Positions 9,312 to 18,345 of a stretch of 64,000 nucleotides of DNA are shown here, piece by piece. A model generated the notes under the pieces. It searched no databases, had not been told where the DNA came from, and saw nothing but the letters and a program-made list of their open reading frames with translations. The position numbers and the translations under genes were made by a program. Location: NCBI GenBank assembly GCA_027490155.1, contig JAIXYP010000069.1:248001-312000 (forward strand), given 5' to 3'. The first letter of the stretch is position 1. Every line of letters starts with the position of its first letter. This stretch comes from Cytophagaceae bacterium. GTDB lineage: Bacteria; Bacteroidota; Bacteroidia; Cytophagales; Flexibacteraceae.

Positions 9312-10433
9312 TTAGGTAGCAAGTTCGGGCTGGGCGAGTGGGAGCACCAAAAAGTTTTGTTCAGCACTGAGGCCAGCGGCCCACTGGCGGCACCGATCGG
9401 GCTGAGCATCAGTGATGAAGATCTGCCCAAATGTGTTTTCTGATACTAGCTGGAGCAGGGCAGTGATCCTGGCCTGGTCCAGTTTGTCGAAGATGTCGTC
9501 CAGCAACAACAGTGGTTTGAGGCCTTTGGCTTGCTCTAGAACTTGGTACTGTGCGAGCTTGAGGGCTACTAGGAAGGACTTTTGTTGGCCTTGCGAGCCA
9601 AAATTTTTGAGTGGTTGGTCGTTAAGCAAAAACTCATAGTCGTCCTTATGTGGACCAACTGTGGTACGGCCGATGCTTAAGTCAGTTTGCAGGGTGGTGG
9701 CTAGTTGCTCAGCTAAAGGTTGATGATCGTCTTGTTGGGTTTTATAGGTAATGCAAGGTGTTTCGGTCTCCTGACTTAGGTATTGGTAGTAGGCCACAAA
9801 GTGAGGCATAAAGTCCTGGACAAAGGCCTTGCGGAACTGATAAAGCACCTCGCCAAGTGCAGCCAATGGGGGGGTATAGGTCGACAACAGGTCTAGGTCT
9901 TGGTATTGCCGATCCAGAAACTGCTTAAGTAGTGCGTTGCGTTGGGCCAAATATTGGTTGTACTGGACCAAGGTCTGTAGGTAGGGCTGGCTGAGCTGGC
10001 AGAGGAGTGTGTCAAAAAAACGCCTTCGTTCTTCGGCCCCATCGCGGATGAGATAGACGTCGTCTGGTATGATATAGACAACGGGATAGTTACCGACGTG
10101 TTCGGACATCTTGGCGTATGGCACGTCGTTGCGTTTGATCTGTTTGCGGGTGCCAGCCTGCTGGCTAACCTGGACTTTGTCAGTCGAGTCATTGCCACTG
10201 TCAAACCAACCGAGGGTGCTGAAAAACGCTGCCCCCGATTGACCCTGGTTAGGCGTAAAGCGGTCATGGGGCTGGAAAGCGCTTTTGCCTAGACACAAAT
10301 AGCTGATGGCCTCCAGAATATTGGTTTTGCCGCTGCCGTTGGGCCCCACAATGAAGTTAAGCTCAGGGCCGAAATGGGCCTCCAGACTTTGGTGGCTCTT
10401 GAACTCGGCAAGGATGAGACGTTGGAGGTGCAA
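9312..10433 (-). CDS. recF: DNA replication and repair protein RecF
   Basis: SMC-like ABC ATPase, 373 residues, close to the usual RecF length. It binds gapped DNA and, with RecO and RecR, loads RecA at single-strand gaps. Visible motifs are Walker A GPNGSGKT (residues 30-37), the ABC signature region GSQGQQKS (about 277-284), and Walker B PLLLLDDIFDKLD (about 304-316). There is no long coiled coil, which separates it from SMC and RecN. It is a single gene with its own promoter (10524-10555) and is not beside dnaA/dnaN as in many other phyla. Confidence 0.96.
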   Translation of the reverse strand: MHLQRLILAEFKSHQSLEAHFGPELNFIVGPNGSGKTNILEAISYLCLGKSAFQPHDRFTPNQGQSGAAFFSTLGWFDSGNDSTDKVQVSQQAGTRKQIKRNDVPYAKMSEHVGNYPVVYIIPDDVYLIRDGAEERRRFFDTLLCQLSQPYLQTLVQYNQYLAQRNALLKQFLDRQYQDLDLLSTYTPPLAALGEVLYQFRKAFVQDFMPHFVAYYQYLSQETETPCITYKTQQDDHQPLAEQLATTLQTDLSIGRTTVGPHKDDYEFLLNDQPLKNFGSQGQQKSFLVALKLAQYQVLEQAKGLKPLLLLDDIFDKLDQARITALLQLVSENTFGQIFITDAQPDRCRQWAAGLSAEQNFLVLPLAQPELAT

Positions 10434-10523
10434 AGGAATGGCTCAGGCTACTGGCTGTATGTGGAGCGTCAAGGCTTGATAATTTGTAATATGGCTAATT
10501 GCCCTAGCAGGTCCTGATCTCCA

Positions 10524-10555
10524 CAAAGGTACATCAGCCAAGGGGGCGAAGGCAA
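10524..10555 (-). promoter_or_regulatory. Bacteroidota-type promoter of recF
   Basis: Read on the minus strand: TTG (10555-10553), 21 nt, then TACCTTTG (10531-10524), a full match to the TAnnTTTG -7 element with normal spacing. It would start transcription near 10517, about 80 nt before the recF ATG. Confidence 0.6.
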
Positions 10556-10604
10556 GGCGACCTTTCAGATTGGGCCCAGATCGTGAGCTATGCAGGCATA
10601 AAAA

Positions 10605-10630
10605 AGCAGACTTTGTTGCCAAAATCTGCT
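10605..10630 (-). terminator. Rho-independent terminator
   Basis: On the minus strand, AGCAGATTTTG pairs with CAAAGTCTGCT (11 bp with one G-U pair) around a 4-nt loop and is followed by six T. It lies about 40 nt after the stop of the 483-residue gene and should end its transcript. Confidence 0.82.
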
Positions 10631-10671
10631 GTAGTGATCGTTGTTGGATGTTGATTTGACCTAACTGGCAC

Positions 10672-12123
10672 CTAGTAGCTGATTACCAGATCATGTGTGA
10701 GGCGATGGATCAGCTCGTCATCAAGCCGTATATGCATGATAGGCGAGAACCTATTAACCTTGATGTTGCGCAGCTTGTCGGTGATGGCTCTGAGTTTTTG
10801 TTCTTTGCCGACTTTGCCTTCACTAAGGGTCGTTTTCATCAGCTTGACCAGCAGGGTGACGTGCTCGCTTTTGTCGTCTAACATCCGGACGGTGCGCTGA
10901 ATGCTATTGATGCTTTGGTTGAACAGGTCAAGATCGCCCTTCATACAATACTGCAAAGAGAGCAGCAGCTTGGCCTCGATCATGGCCTGAGGGAATTTTT
11001 TGAGGTTAACATCGTTCAGGAGGTTGAAAAGGGTCTTTTCGGCCTCATGGTAATGTTTACTATAGAAACAACAAAGTGCACGGTAGCACATATAGGTCAT
11101 GTACTTGGGTACGTCGTTGTTGTCAGCCTCGTAGTCGTCAAAGAGGAGTTTGTTTTCTTCGTAGAGCGTGTCTTCGCTCTGGAGCCGAAGGTGCCTGTCC
11201 AGCTTCATGGTCAGGAACAAGGCAGGGTAGGTGTAAAGGCTGTAGTTGGTCAGCAGCATTGGGGAGTCTTCGTTGACGTCCTCATAATACTTCTCGGCCT
11301 TCTTATAAACTTTGTACTGGTTGTAATAGACCAGCTTCAGGAAGTCAAAAACGGTGCGGAGGTTAAAGTAGATGGCATCGAGGTTATAGGTCTCGAATAT
11401 CTTTTCGATAGCGGTTAAGATGTCCTCAATCGGTTCGTCCTCGGGCTTTTCTGTGGTTTCGACAAAGAAACGGTGGAAGATAGCCATGCACTGCATATAA
11501 ACATAGAGGCGGTGGCTCTGGTACAAACGGGCCACATTGACCATCTCGTTGTACATGAGGGTGAGCTCGAGTTTCTCTATCTCGGACCCTGTAAGGGTGA
11601 ATGATCCGTACTTCTTGAAATATTCAGCCAATAGGTCCTCGGCCTTGTCGAGGGCCAGCATGTAGGCGATGTGCCGGTTATAGAGCTGGCTGTACTGGAA
11701 ACTCTCGGGCGTGTTGATATGCAGCTTCTTGAGGTTCTTGTACACAACAGTCAGTTCGTTGGCCAAGTCATAGTCCAGTAGTTCTTTCTCGAGCTTCTTG
11801 AGGGTAGCCACAGAGATCGCCCGCTTTTTGGTAAAGACGACTTCGGACACGTTTGCTACTTTTTTGAGGAGGTCGGTCCGAGGGTTCTCAATCTGCTGGA
11901 GCAGATACTCTTCTATCTTTTGGTTGAGTCGAGATCGGAGGGTGTAGTATGCATTGGTGTTAACGTCCAACTCCTCCATGATTTTGCCGTCGCTCATGGC
12001 CTTCTCGCGAATGAACTTAAGCAGCGTGGCCGACTTTTCGGCATTGCTGACCATCAGGTTGTCATACAGTGTCTGATAGTCGTCAGCACTGAGTTGTTTG
12101 ATGATGTTCTTGAGTTTGGCCAT
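10672..12123 (-). CDS. Conserved all-helical protein of unknown function
   Basis: Protein of 483 residues with no signal peptide or membrane segment; cytoplasmic. It is almost entirely alpha-helical and rich in K, E, L and Y. The region from about residue 130 to 430 has pairs of helices with small/large residue spacing (for example KAEDLLAEYFKKYG and EAEKTLFNLLNDVN) that look like degenerate TPR repeats. The N-terminal 90 residues (DGKIMEELDVNTNAYYTLRSRL) could form a helix-turn-helix-like unit. I know of no assigned function. The gene is monocistronic, with its own terminator. Its clean coding pattern argues for a real, probably well-expressed, lineage-conserved gene. A protein-interaction scaffold is the most I would infer. 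Confidence 0.7.
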   Translation of the reverse strand: MAKLKNIIKQLSADDYQTLYDNLMVSNAEKSATLLKFIREKAMSDGKIMEELDVNTNAYYTLRSRLNQKIEEYLLQQIENPRTDLLKKVANVSEVVFTKKRAISVATLKKLEKELLDYDLANELTVVYKNLKKLHINTPESFQYSQLYNRHIAYMLALDKAEDLLAEYFKKYGSFTLTGSEIEKLELTLMYNEMVNVARLYQSHRLYVYMQCMAIFHRFFVETTEKPEDEPIEDILTAIEKIFETYNLDAIYFNLRTVFDFLKLVYYNQYKVYKKAEKYYEDVNEDSPMLLTNYSLYTYPALFLTMKLDRHLRLQSEDTLYEENKLLFDDYEADNNDVPKYMTYMCYRALCCFYSKHYHEAEKTLFNLLNDVNLKKFPQAMIEAKLLLSLQYCMKGDLDLFNQSINSIQRTVRMLDDKSEHVTLLVKLMKTTLSEGKVGKEQKLRAITDKLRNIKVNRFSPIMHIRLDDELIHRLTHDLVISY

Positions 12124-12442
12124 GGTGATGATCGTAGATACGGACTGAAATAAGTAGGATGATAAGCCCTGCGAAAATTAGCGTAGCACATCCACTCAGA
12201 TGGGGTACTGAAAGTTGCTGCCATAGCATGCACCTCAATGAAGGCCACCCGAGGCTATGAAAGCTCGTAAAACTAGTAAAATATTACATCAATGGTACTT
12301 CGGTGCTTCGTTTTTAGTCTAAATCCTACAAATGATTTTGAGATTTAGAGTAATCTTGAAAAAGAATAAAAATAAAGAAAAGGTTAGCGATCGTGCATAA
12401 ATACACGTTCGTCTATGTTTTTGATAGTTTGGTCTTTGCTAG
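12124..12442. other. AT-rich intergenic region
   Basis: No gene is supported in these 319 nt between the GH31 stop and the start of the helical-protein gene, both on the minus strand. The part nearest 12290-12400 is clearly AT-rich (runs such as AAAAAGAATAAAAATAAAG). No perfect TAnnTTTG box or strong hairpin was found. Confidence 0.5.
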
Positions 12443-14863
12443 CTACTGGACTGTCACCTGCTTAAAGGATTTGAAAACGACAAACTCTAACTGATTGAGA
12501 TCGTCATCCCAAGTAAATTCAGATACTTTTTTGCCGTCCACAACGATGTCTGACATCTGGCGTGGCAAACCGATGATGCGCAAACGATAGTATTCGTACC
12601 GTGGGGTGTATAGTCCGATGTCTGATTGGCGCAGGGTAAAACCGTCTGGATGGCCTTCCATCACAAATTTCTTCTCGGTATAGATGTCCTGCTGATATGC
12701 CAAGGTGTCGCCGTGGTCCTCGTACATAAACGAATTGACGGTGTAGTTGGCATGATAAACATTGAGGATCATCTCCTCGATCGGGAACTCGTTAACGTAT
12801 TGCCAGACGGGATATTCGGGGATTACGGCGCCAGCCCGGACAAAAATCGGCATGACATCTATAGGTGCCGGGACCTGATTTTCGCGCGGGCCTTCGTAGC
12901 GTTCGCGTGTCCAGTAGTGATACCACTCACCTTTTGGCAAATATACTACACGGCTTTGGACGCCAGGGTCGAGCACGGGACAGACTAAAATCTTGTCCCC
13001 TAGGGTGAACTCGTCTTGACGCCAAGCGTTGTTAGCCTCTTGCTGCTCTGCCATTACAACAGGGCGCAAGATCGGGAAGCCGTACTTGTGGTTCTCCCAA
13101 AAGGCAGAATACAGGTAGGGTAGAAGTTTGTAACGGAGCTCAATGTACTGTTTGATGATGGCCTCCGCAGCTGGACCATAGCTCCAGGGCTCACGTTCGA
13201 TGGTGTCGCCACTGCTGTGGGCACGCATAAAGGGACTGAAAGCTCCTAATTGTATCCAGCGGATGAAGAGCTCGGCGTTGGCATTGCCAGTGAAGCCGCC
13301 GATGTCCGAGCCGACGAAGCTGTAGCCACTCATGCTCATGCGCTGGGTTTGCACACAAGCCAACCGTAGGTGATCCCAGCTGCCGATGTTGTCACCAGTC
13401 CAGGCTGCGGCATAGCGTTGGCCACCGCTGTATGTGCTACGGGTGATGACGAATGGCCGTTTGTTTTTGGTGATTTTGCCGATTCCCTCAAACGTAGCAC
13501 GTGCCATCTGCATCCCATAGACGTTATGGGCTTTTCGGTGGCTACCTCTAAGGCCTTCGTAATAGTGACGCACATCGTTCGGGAAGGTGCCCATGCCGAA
13601 CACAGAAGGTTCGTTCATGTCGGTCCAGATGCCAGCCACGCCTTCGTCCATCAAGGACTGGAATTTGCTGCCCCACCATTCGCGAACCTCGGGGTTGGTG
13701 AAGTCGGGGAATTGGCAACGGCCTGGCCATACTGGGCCTTCCATAAAGTAATCGTCCCCCCTGCGGCAGAAATAGCCTTTGGCGTGGCCTTCGGCATAGA
13801 TTGGGTACTCGGGGTCGATCTTGATACCCGGGTCCACAATTACGACTGTATGGAAGCCATCCTCTTTAAGGGTGTCAGTTAGCTTTTTGGGATCCGGGAA
13901 GTAGTCCTTGTTCCATGTGAAGCAACGGTACCCATCCATGTAGTCGATGTCGAGGTAGAGGGCGTCGCACGGGATTTTGCGGGTGCGGAACTCCTTGGCT
14001 AGGTCATGGAGTTTGGACTCGGGATAGTAGCTCCAGCGGCATTGGTGGAAACCTAAGGCCCAAAGAGGTGGCATGGGGGCGGTGCCTGTTAGGTTGCTAT
14101 ATCGTTTGACGACATCCATCATGTGGGGGCCAGCAATGAAATAGTACTGCAGCTCGCCACCTTCAGCCACAAAGTTGACTTGGTCTGCTTGGTGGACACC
14201 AAAGTCAAAATAGCTTTTGTAGGTATTGTCGTACCAAATGCCATGACAAACACTATTGTCCAGGGCGATGTAGAATGGGATGTTGCGGTAGAGTGGGTCC
14301 GTGCCGCGCTCGAAGGCATAGGCATCGGTACTCCAGAGCGTGAACTGTTTGCGGTTGAGGCTCAGGTCGCAGGCTTTGTCCCCTAGGCCATAAAAATACT
14401 CATTAGGGCGGTAGGCCTTGCTACTGAAGACGGTATAGCCACCGTATGCAATATTTTCTTCCCAGCTGAAGCCTTCCTTGTCCTCGCACAAGATGTTACC
14501 GTCTAGGTCCTTGAAGCGGATACGGAAGTTGGACTTCTGAAGCTCAAGCTGGATTGCGGCTGTTTTCCAGATGATTACATCGTCCTTTTCGGTTACGGAT
14601 GGGCGTTGGGTTAGTTCGTGGTCATAGTGCTGAAGGCCGTACGAAAAGTCTTCTAGGAAGGTGCCATTGGGTGCCATCCGTACCCTGATGATGTAATCAC
14701 TCAGGATGGTGATTGACAGGCAGCAATTGAGATCACGCACTAGCCAGCAATTTGGGCGGCGGTGATGTGCTTGCCAACTATGCACTTTTGCAGGGAACTG
14801 ACGGGTCACGCCGCCTTTATGTTGGTCCCAGAACGACTCTATCATGGGGGCTAAGTTGGGCAT
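12443..14863 (-). CDS. GH31 family alpha-glucosidase
   Basis: Retaining alpha-glucosidase or related alpha-glycosidase of 806 residues. The order is an N-terminal beta-sandwich (about 40-250), a TIM barrel (from about 262, PMPPLWALGFHQCRW), and C-terminal beta domains. The nucleophile is D415 in GIWTDMNEPS and the acid/base is D491 in WTGDNIGSWDHL, both classic GH31 sites. The open frame continues upstream to 15163, but that part overlaps the divergent gene at 14927 and has no family similarity, so the ATG at 14863 is chosen. No signal peptide is seen, so the enzyme is probably intracellular, acting on imported maltodextrin or isomalto-oligosaccharide. It stands alone, 64 nt from the divergent gene. 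Confidence 0.93.
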   Translation of the reverse strand: MPNLAPMIESFWDQHKGGVTRQFPAKVHSWQAHHRRPNCWLVRDLNCCLSITILSDYIIRVRMAPNGTFLEDFSYGLQHYDHELTQRPSVTEKDDVIIWKTAAIQLELQKSNFRIRFKDLDGNILCEDKEGFSWEENIAYGGYTVFSSKAYRPNEYFYGLGDKACDLSLNRKQFTLWSTDAYAFERGTDPLYRNIPFYIALDNSVCHGIWYDNTYKSYFDFGVHQADQVNFVAEGGELQYYFIAGPHMMDVVKRYSNLTGTAPMPPLWALGFHQCRWSYYPESKLHDLAKEFRTRKIPCDALYLDIDYMDGYRCFTWNKDYFPDPKKLTDTLKEDGFHTVVIVDPGIKIDPEYPIYAEGHAKGYFCRRGDDYFMEGPVWPGRCQFPDFTNPEVREWWGSKFQSLMDEGVAGIWTDMNEPSVFGMGTFPNDVRHYYEGLRGSHRKAHNVYGMQMARATFEGIGKITKNKRPFVITRSTYSGGQRYAAAWTGDNIGSWDHLRLACVQTQRMSMSGYSFVGSDIGGFTGNANAELFIRWIQLGAFSPFMRAHSSGDTIEREPWSYGPAAEAIIKQYIELRYKLLPYLYSAFWENHKYGFPILRPVVMAEQQEANNAWRQDEFTLGDKILVCPVLDPGVQSRVVYLPKGEWYHYWTRERYEGPRENQVPAPIDVMPIFVRAGAVIPEYPVWQYVNEFPIEEMILNVYHANYTVNSFMYEDHGDTLAYQQDIYTEKKFVMEGHPDGFTLRQSDIGLYTPRYEYYRLRIIGLPRQMSDIVVDGKKVSEFTWDDDLNQLEFVVFKSFKQVTVQ

Positions 14864-14926
14864 TTTTGTTAAAACATACTGCCTAGGGTATGCTGATTTT
14901 GGATTTTGGCGTACTTTGAGGGTATT

Positions 14927-15655
14927 ATGAAGGGTATCATCCGCCGATTCATGAAGCCAGGACCTACGTGGCAGTTCCGGATCGCAACATTTTTTGGGGA
15001 GATCATCACGATTGTGGTGGGTATCGTCTTGGGCCTTGCTGTCGAGAATTACAAGGAGGACCTTGATCGTAAGGATAGAGCTATCGAGCTTTTGGTTGGC
15101 CTGCACAAGGATTTGCTCCGTGATCTGGATGAGCTCAAAACAGACTCTGTATCCTTGCACCAAAAGGCCGAGGCGTACCGTAATTTTTATCTGATGGGTA
15201 GTGGCAAACTCAATGACCCAACCTTTTTGGCATCTAATAGCTGGACCCTATATAGCACAACTGTTCTGATCCCGAACACTGCCTGCTATGAGGTCCTGAA
15301 GGCACATGGCGAGCTCGATATCTGGAAAAACAACGAGTTACTAACCGATATTTTTACGCTCTATCAGGAGGATGTACCTAATTTATTGATGGCGGCCAAC
15401 TCCTGCAATGAGCTAGTCACGCAAGAGCTATCACCATACTTGCGCAAACGAATGGTAGTTGATACCAGTGGCGGGATCACGAACCTGAACAAATGTATCA
15501 GTACTGACTATTGTAGGTTGTTGATGATGAACTTGGCCGACTGTACTGATCTAGCTGAAGCGCGTTATGGCATAACGATTAAGTCCTATCAGGCCCTGAT
15601 CAAAGGCATAGAACAAGAAGTCGGCAAGAAGGAACTGGAGCGGTTAAATCGGTAA
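14927..15655 (+). CDS. Small membrane-anchored protein (DUF6090-like)
   Basis: Protein of 242 residues. One membrane segment lies near the N terminus (about 18-40, FFGEIITIVVGIVLGLAVE), followed by a soluble helical domain. The layout of a basic N terminus, GEIITIVVGIVLGL, then an acidic coiled stretch (YKEDLDRKDRAIELL) matches a family common in Bacteroidota and usually annotated as DUF6090. That assignment is from memory of the pattern. An in-frame TTG at 14906 is possible, but the ATG at 14927 puts basic residues directly before the membrane segment. Function is unknown. It is divergent from GH31 and convergent with the acyltransferase pair. Confidence 0.7.
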   Translation: MKGIIRRFMKPGPTWQFRIATFFGEIITIVVGIVLGLAVENYKEDLDRKDRAIELLVGLHKDLLRDLDELKTDSVSLHQKAEAYRNFYLMGSGKLNDPTFLASNSWTLYSTTVLIPNTACYEVLKAHGELDIWKNNELLTDIFTLYQEDVPNLLMAANSCNELVTQELSPYLRKRMVVDTSGGITNLNKCISTDYCRLLMMNLADCTDLAEARYGITIKSYQALIKGIEQEVGKKELERLNR

Positions 15656-15682
15656 TATATATTGCTCGGTTTTGGGCTGTTA

Positions 15683-16918
15683 CTATGCCAAACCCCAATA
15701 GCTGAACCGTTTGTCGATGCGGCTTAAAATAGATGCTACGGCCAAGGGGACCCCAACACCAGCAAGGACTATTACCGTAAACTGGAGCCATGGCCAAGGG
15801 GCTATGGAGTTACTAAGCTGTTTCACTGTAGCCATTAGTGGTAGGTGGAGCGCAAAAATGGGCATGGTCCGTTGGCCGATATACGATAGCCAAGTAGGCC
15901 GGCGGTATGATATTAAGGCAGTCCAATAGTAATAGCTCAGACCAAAGACGAGGGGTAGCCATAGCCAAGGCAGATTAAGCTGTGACACATCCACTTTATG
16001 GCTATAGCCTTGCACTGTGCTTATTGGGATCTGCCGATATGCAAAGCCTAATAAGATTGCAAAAATCATCCATGAATGCCATCTGCTGTAGTCAGGGTCA
16101 CCCAAATCATGAACTTGTTTCAGCCAACGAGCAGCCATGGCCAAGGGTAGCAACACGATCGCCACATCGAGACCCCAAGGAATATTGGGATGGAATTCTA
16201 TCAGCTGGGGGAGAAGGGCCCAAGTCCCAAGCCCAATCACTATTAGAGCCCACCAACGGTATTTGGCTGGCAGGCGCAACAAGCCAGCCCCTAGTATTGT
16301 GAGGGTGAATAAGGCTGGCAAAAACCAGAATACAGACCTAACATGGTTCCAATTGCCCCACAAAATCTGTTTCAATAGGGTAGGGCCATAGGCTGGCTCT
16401 TGCCAAAGGTTGTAACCAAAGCTGAGGATACCGACCAAAAGCCAGCAATAAAAGACACCTAGCTTCAGCTGATTGAACCATGGACTTTGTTTGATTTTGC
16501 TAAAGGAGAATGCCCAAACCGCAAGGGTGATTAGCCAACAACATAGCCAAATCAGGGGACCGGTATCTGGGATTTGCCCTCTCAGGAATTTCGGGAAGGT
16601 GAAGAAAAGCATGTATCCTACTGCTGGCCCAACACTTATCATCACCACGAATGGGATCAGCAATCGTTTGGCTCTATCTAGTAGGTAAGGCAGGGTCAGT
16701 GGCTTGACGAAGAGTAACCCCAATGCCAAAAATGCTGGCATGTGGAGTAGGTAGATCAGCTCGACTAGGGCAGAAGCTTCACGGATAAAATAGACATGGC
16801 CAGCCACCACCATAATGATCAGCAGGCCTTTGGCATTGTCCGCCGCAGCATTGCGGCCTTCAAAAGGCGGCTTAGGCTTAGGTAGGTCAAGGACCATTTC
16901 CTGTCCGACAATATTCAT
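15683..16918 (-). CDS. Acyltransferase-3 family membrane protein (first of pair)
   Basis: Integral membrane protein of 411 residues with about ten hydrophobic helices. The N-terminal region DNAKGLLIIMVVAGHVYF (about 28-45) contains the conserved His of acyltransferase-3 proteins, in the first membrane helix. Members O-acetylate surface sugars, such as capsule, exopolysaccharide or peptidoglycan, using cytoplasmic acyl-CoA. The start codon overlaps the stop of the upstream acyltransferase gene by 4 nt (ATGA), which implies translational coupling. Its relation to its partner is only at family level, so they probably modify the same polymer at different positions. No glycosyltransferase cluster is visible nearby. 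Confidence 0.85.
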   Translation of the reverse strand: MNIVGQEMVLDLPKPKPPFEGRNAAADNAKGLLIIMVVAGHVYFIREASALVELIYLLHMPAFLALGLLFVKPLTLPYLLDRAKRLLIPFVVMISVGPAVGYMLFFTFPKFLRGQIPDTGPLIWLCCWLITLAVWAFSFSKIKQSPWFNQLKLGVFYCWLLVGILSFGYNLWQEPAYGPTLLKQILWGNWNHVRSVFWFLPALFTLTILGAGLLRLPAKYRWWALIVIGLGTWALLPQLIEFHPNIPWGLDVAIVLLPLAMAARWLKQVHDLGDPDYSRWHSWMIFAILLGFAYRQIPISTVQGYSHKVDVSQLNLPWLWLPLVFGLSYYYWTALISYRRPTWLSYIGQRTMPIFALHLPLMATVKQLSNSIAPWPWLQFTVIVLAGVGVPLAVASILSRIDKRFSYWGLA

Positions 16919-18081
16919 CGCCGATGGTTGGCCAGAAAGGGTTTTTCACCTACAAGGTAGATCAGGTAACCTGCCAACATACTAATCAGAACACCGGGCA
17001 ATATCCAGCCGAAATGAGGTGGCATTTGTTTGTCCTGATGGGCATATTTGACCACAGCCCCTGCCAAAAAGACCAGCACAGGCATGTGGATGATATAAAG
17101 ACTGTAAGACGTCTTGCCTAGCCAGTTTAGCCATCCCGGTAGCGGAATGCGTCCGCCACGTTGTTGCCAATAGAGGCCAGCGCCCAGTAGGCCTGCGTAT
17201 GCCACCCCGATAAATGGGAGGCCTACGACAAGGTTTTGGGTAATGAAATTGTCATCGATCGCGATAGGCAACAAGATGGCCCCAGATGCCCAAGCCCAAT
17301 AGGGTATATTGAGTCGTCCTGTGTAGGTGTCTGCCAATAGGGCTCCCATCCACCAAACCAATAGGTATTTGCCTACAGCAAACAAGAAGAAGGTGCTGTC
17401 CTGCTGCAGGGCATATTGCGAAACGGCAAAGGCTGAAACCACGACCAGGCAGCTTAGCCAGATGCCACGCCGGGTACAATAGAATAAGATGGGGTACATC
17501 ATGTAGAACCACCACTCAAGTGCCAAGGACCAAAGGGGGCCATTGTTGCCCCAAACATCCCAGTAAGGGTTTAGTTTTTCGAGAAACAATAGGTTCCGGA
17601 CCAAGGTCAGCCAGTCGTATCGGCCATAAAGGTGCAGCTGGACTACCTTATCAGGGAAGTTGTTGGTATAGGTCGTGAGCAGGAGCTGGGTGCCAACCAA
17701 GTAGAGGATGTAGGCAACCCCAATACTAATCAGCATGGCTGGATAGATCCGTTTGAGCCTTCGACCAAAAAATGCCCAAAAGTCAAACTGGGCGCCCATG
17801 CCCTCTTGTTTGATGAGTTTGGAATAGCGCAGATGGATCACGAAGCCAGACAGGACAAAAAAGACCATCACAGCCTGATGCCCGTACTTGAACAGGGTCA
17901 GGAAGTACATCAGGCCTTTTTCAAACGCTGAGTAGGCCTCGGGGTGTGTTAGGTATCCTGCCTGATAACCTTCCCACAACAGCCAGCGGCAGTGGCCGAC
18001 CATGACGTAAAACGCTGCCAGACCACGTAAGCCATCCAGAAAATGTAATGACAGCTTCGGAGGATTTGATTCGGTTGTCAA
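16915..18081 (-). CDS. Acyltransferase-3 family membrane protein (OafA-like, second of pair)
   Basis: Membrane protein of 388 residues with about ten helices. The N terminus LHFLDGLRGLAAFYVMVGHC (about 12-31) is a textbook acyltransferase-3 start: DGLRGLAA, then the catalytic His in VGH. RLKRIYPAM (about 129-137) matches the conserved R/K-R-x-x-P region of OafA/NodX-type enzymes. It should transfer acetyl or similar acyl groups to an extracytoplasmic polysaccharide. It is the promoter-proximal gene of a two-gene operon; the second acyltransferase starts within its stop codon. Confidence 0.9.
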   Translation of the reverse strand: MTTESNPPKLSLHFLDGLRGLAAFYVMVGHCRWLLWEGYQAGYLTHPEAYSAFEKGLMYFLTLFKYGHQAVMVFFVLSGFVIHLRYSKLIKQEGMGAQFDFWAFFGRRLKRIYPAMLISIGVAYILYLVGTQLLLTTYTNNFPDKVVQLHLYGRYDWLTLVRNLLFLEKLNPYWDVWGNNGPLWSLALEWWFYMMYPILFYCTRRGIWLSCLVVVSAFAVSQYALQQDSTFFLFAVGKYLLVWWMGALLADTYTGRLNIPYWAWASGAILLPIAIDDNFITQNLVVGLPFIGVAYAGLLGAGLYWQQRGGRIPLPGWLNWLGKTSYSLYIIHMPVLVFLAGAVVKYAHQDKQMPPHFGWILPGVLISMLAGYLIYLVGEKPFLANHRR

Positions 18082-18140
18082 GGACTTGAGGGCTTATGAC
18101 CTAGGATACAGACTGGGTGTGTTGGTGCAGGAGACTGTCG

Positions 18141-18148
18141 CAAATATA
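18141..18148 (-). promoter_or_regulatory. Possible -7 promoter element for the acyltransferase pair
   Basis: On the minus strand TATATTTG fits TAnnTTTG, 60 nt before the first acyltransferase ATG. No TTG was found at 17-23 nt spacing, so this is a half-supported promoter. Confidence 0.35.
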
Positions 18149-18345
18149 TAGCTACCAAGGCTGATAACATCCATTTGCTGATTGGCAAGCCATGGCAACG
18201 CCTAGTTTTTTGACTCCTGTTGGGTATCCGGGTCTCTCGATCTGTTTCCCCTGCTTAACTTGCCGTCCCACTTCGGCCGTAGACTAGCTCATAAACTAGG
18301 ATTCGCACCAAGACATAAATCAAGACTTAGACCAAGACAAACGCC

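Noticed and set aside
14864-15163. N-terminal extension of the GH31 frame by 100 codons.
   Set aside because: It overlaps the divergent membrane-anchored protein gene and contains no GH31-like sequence; the ATG at 14863 is preferred.
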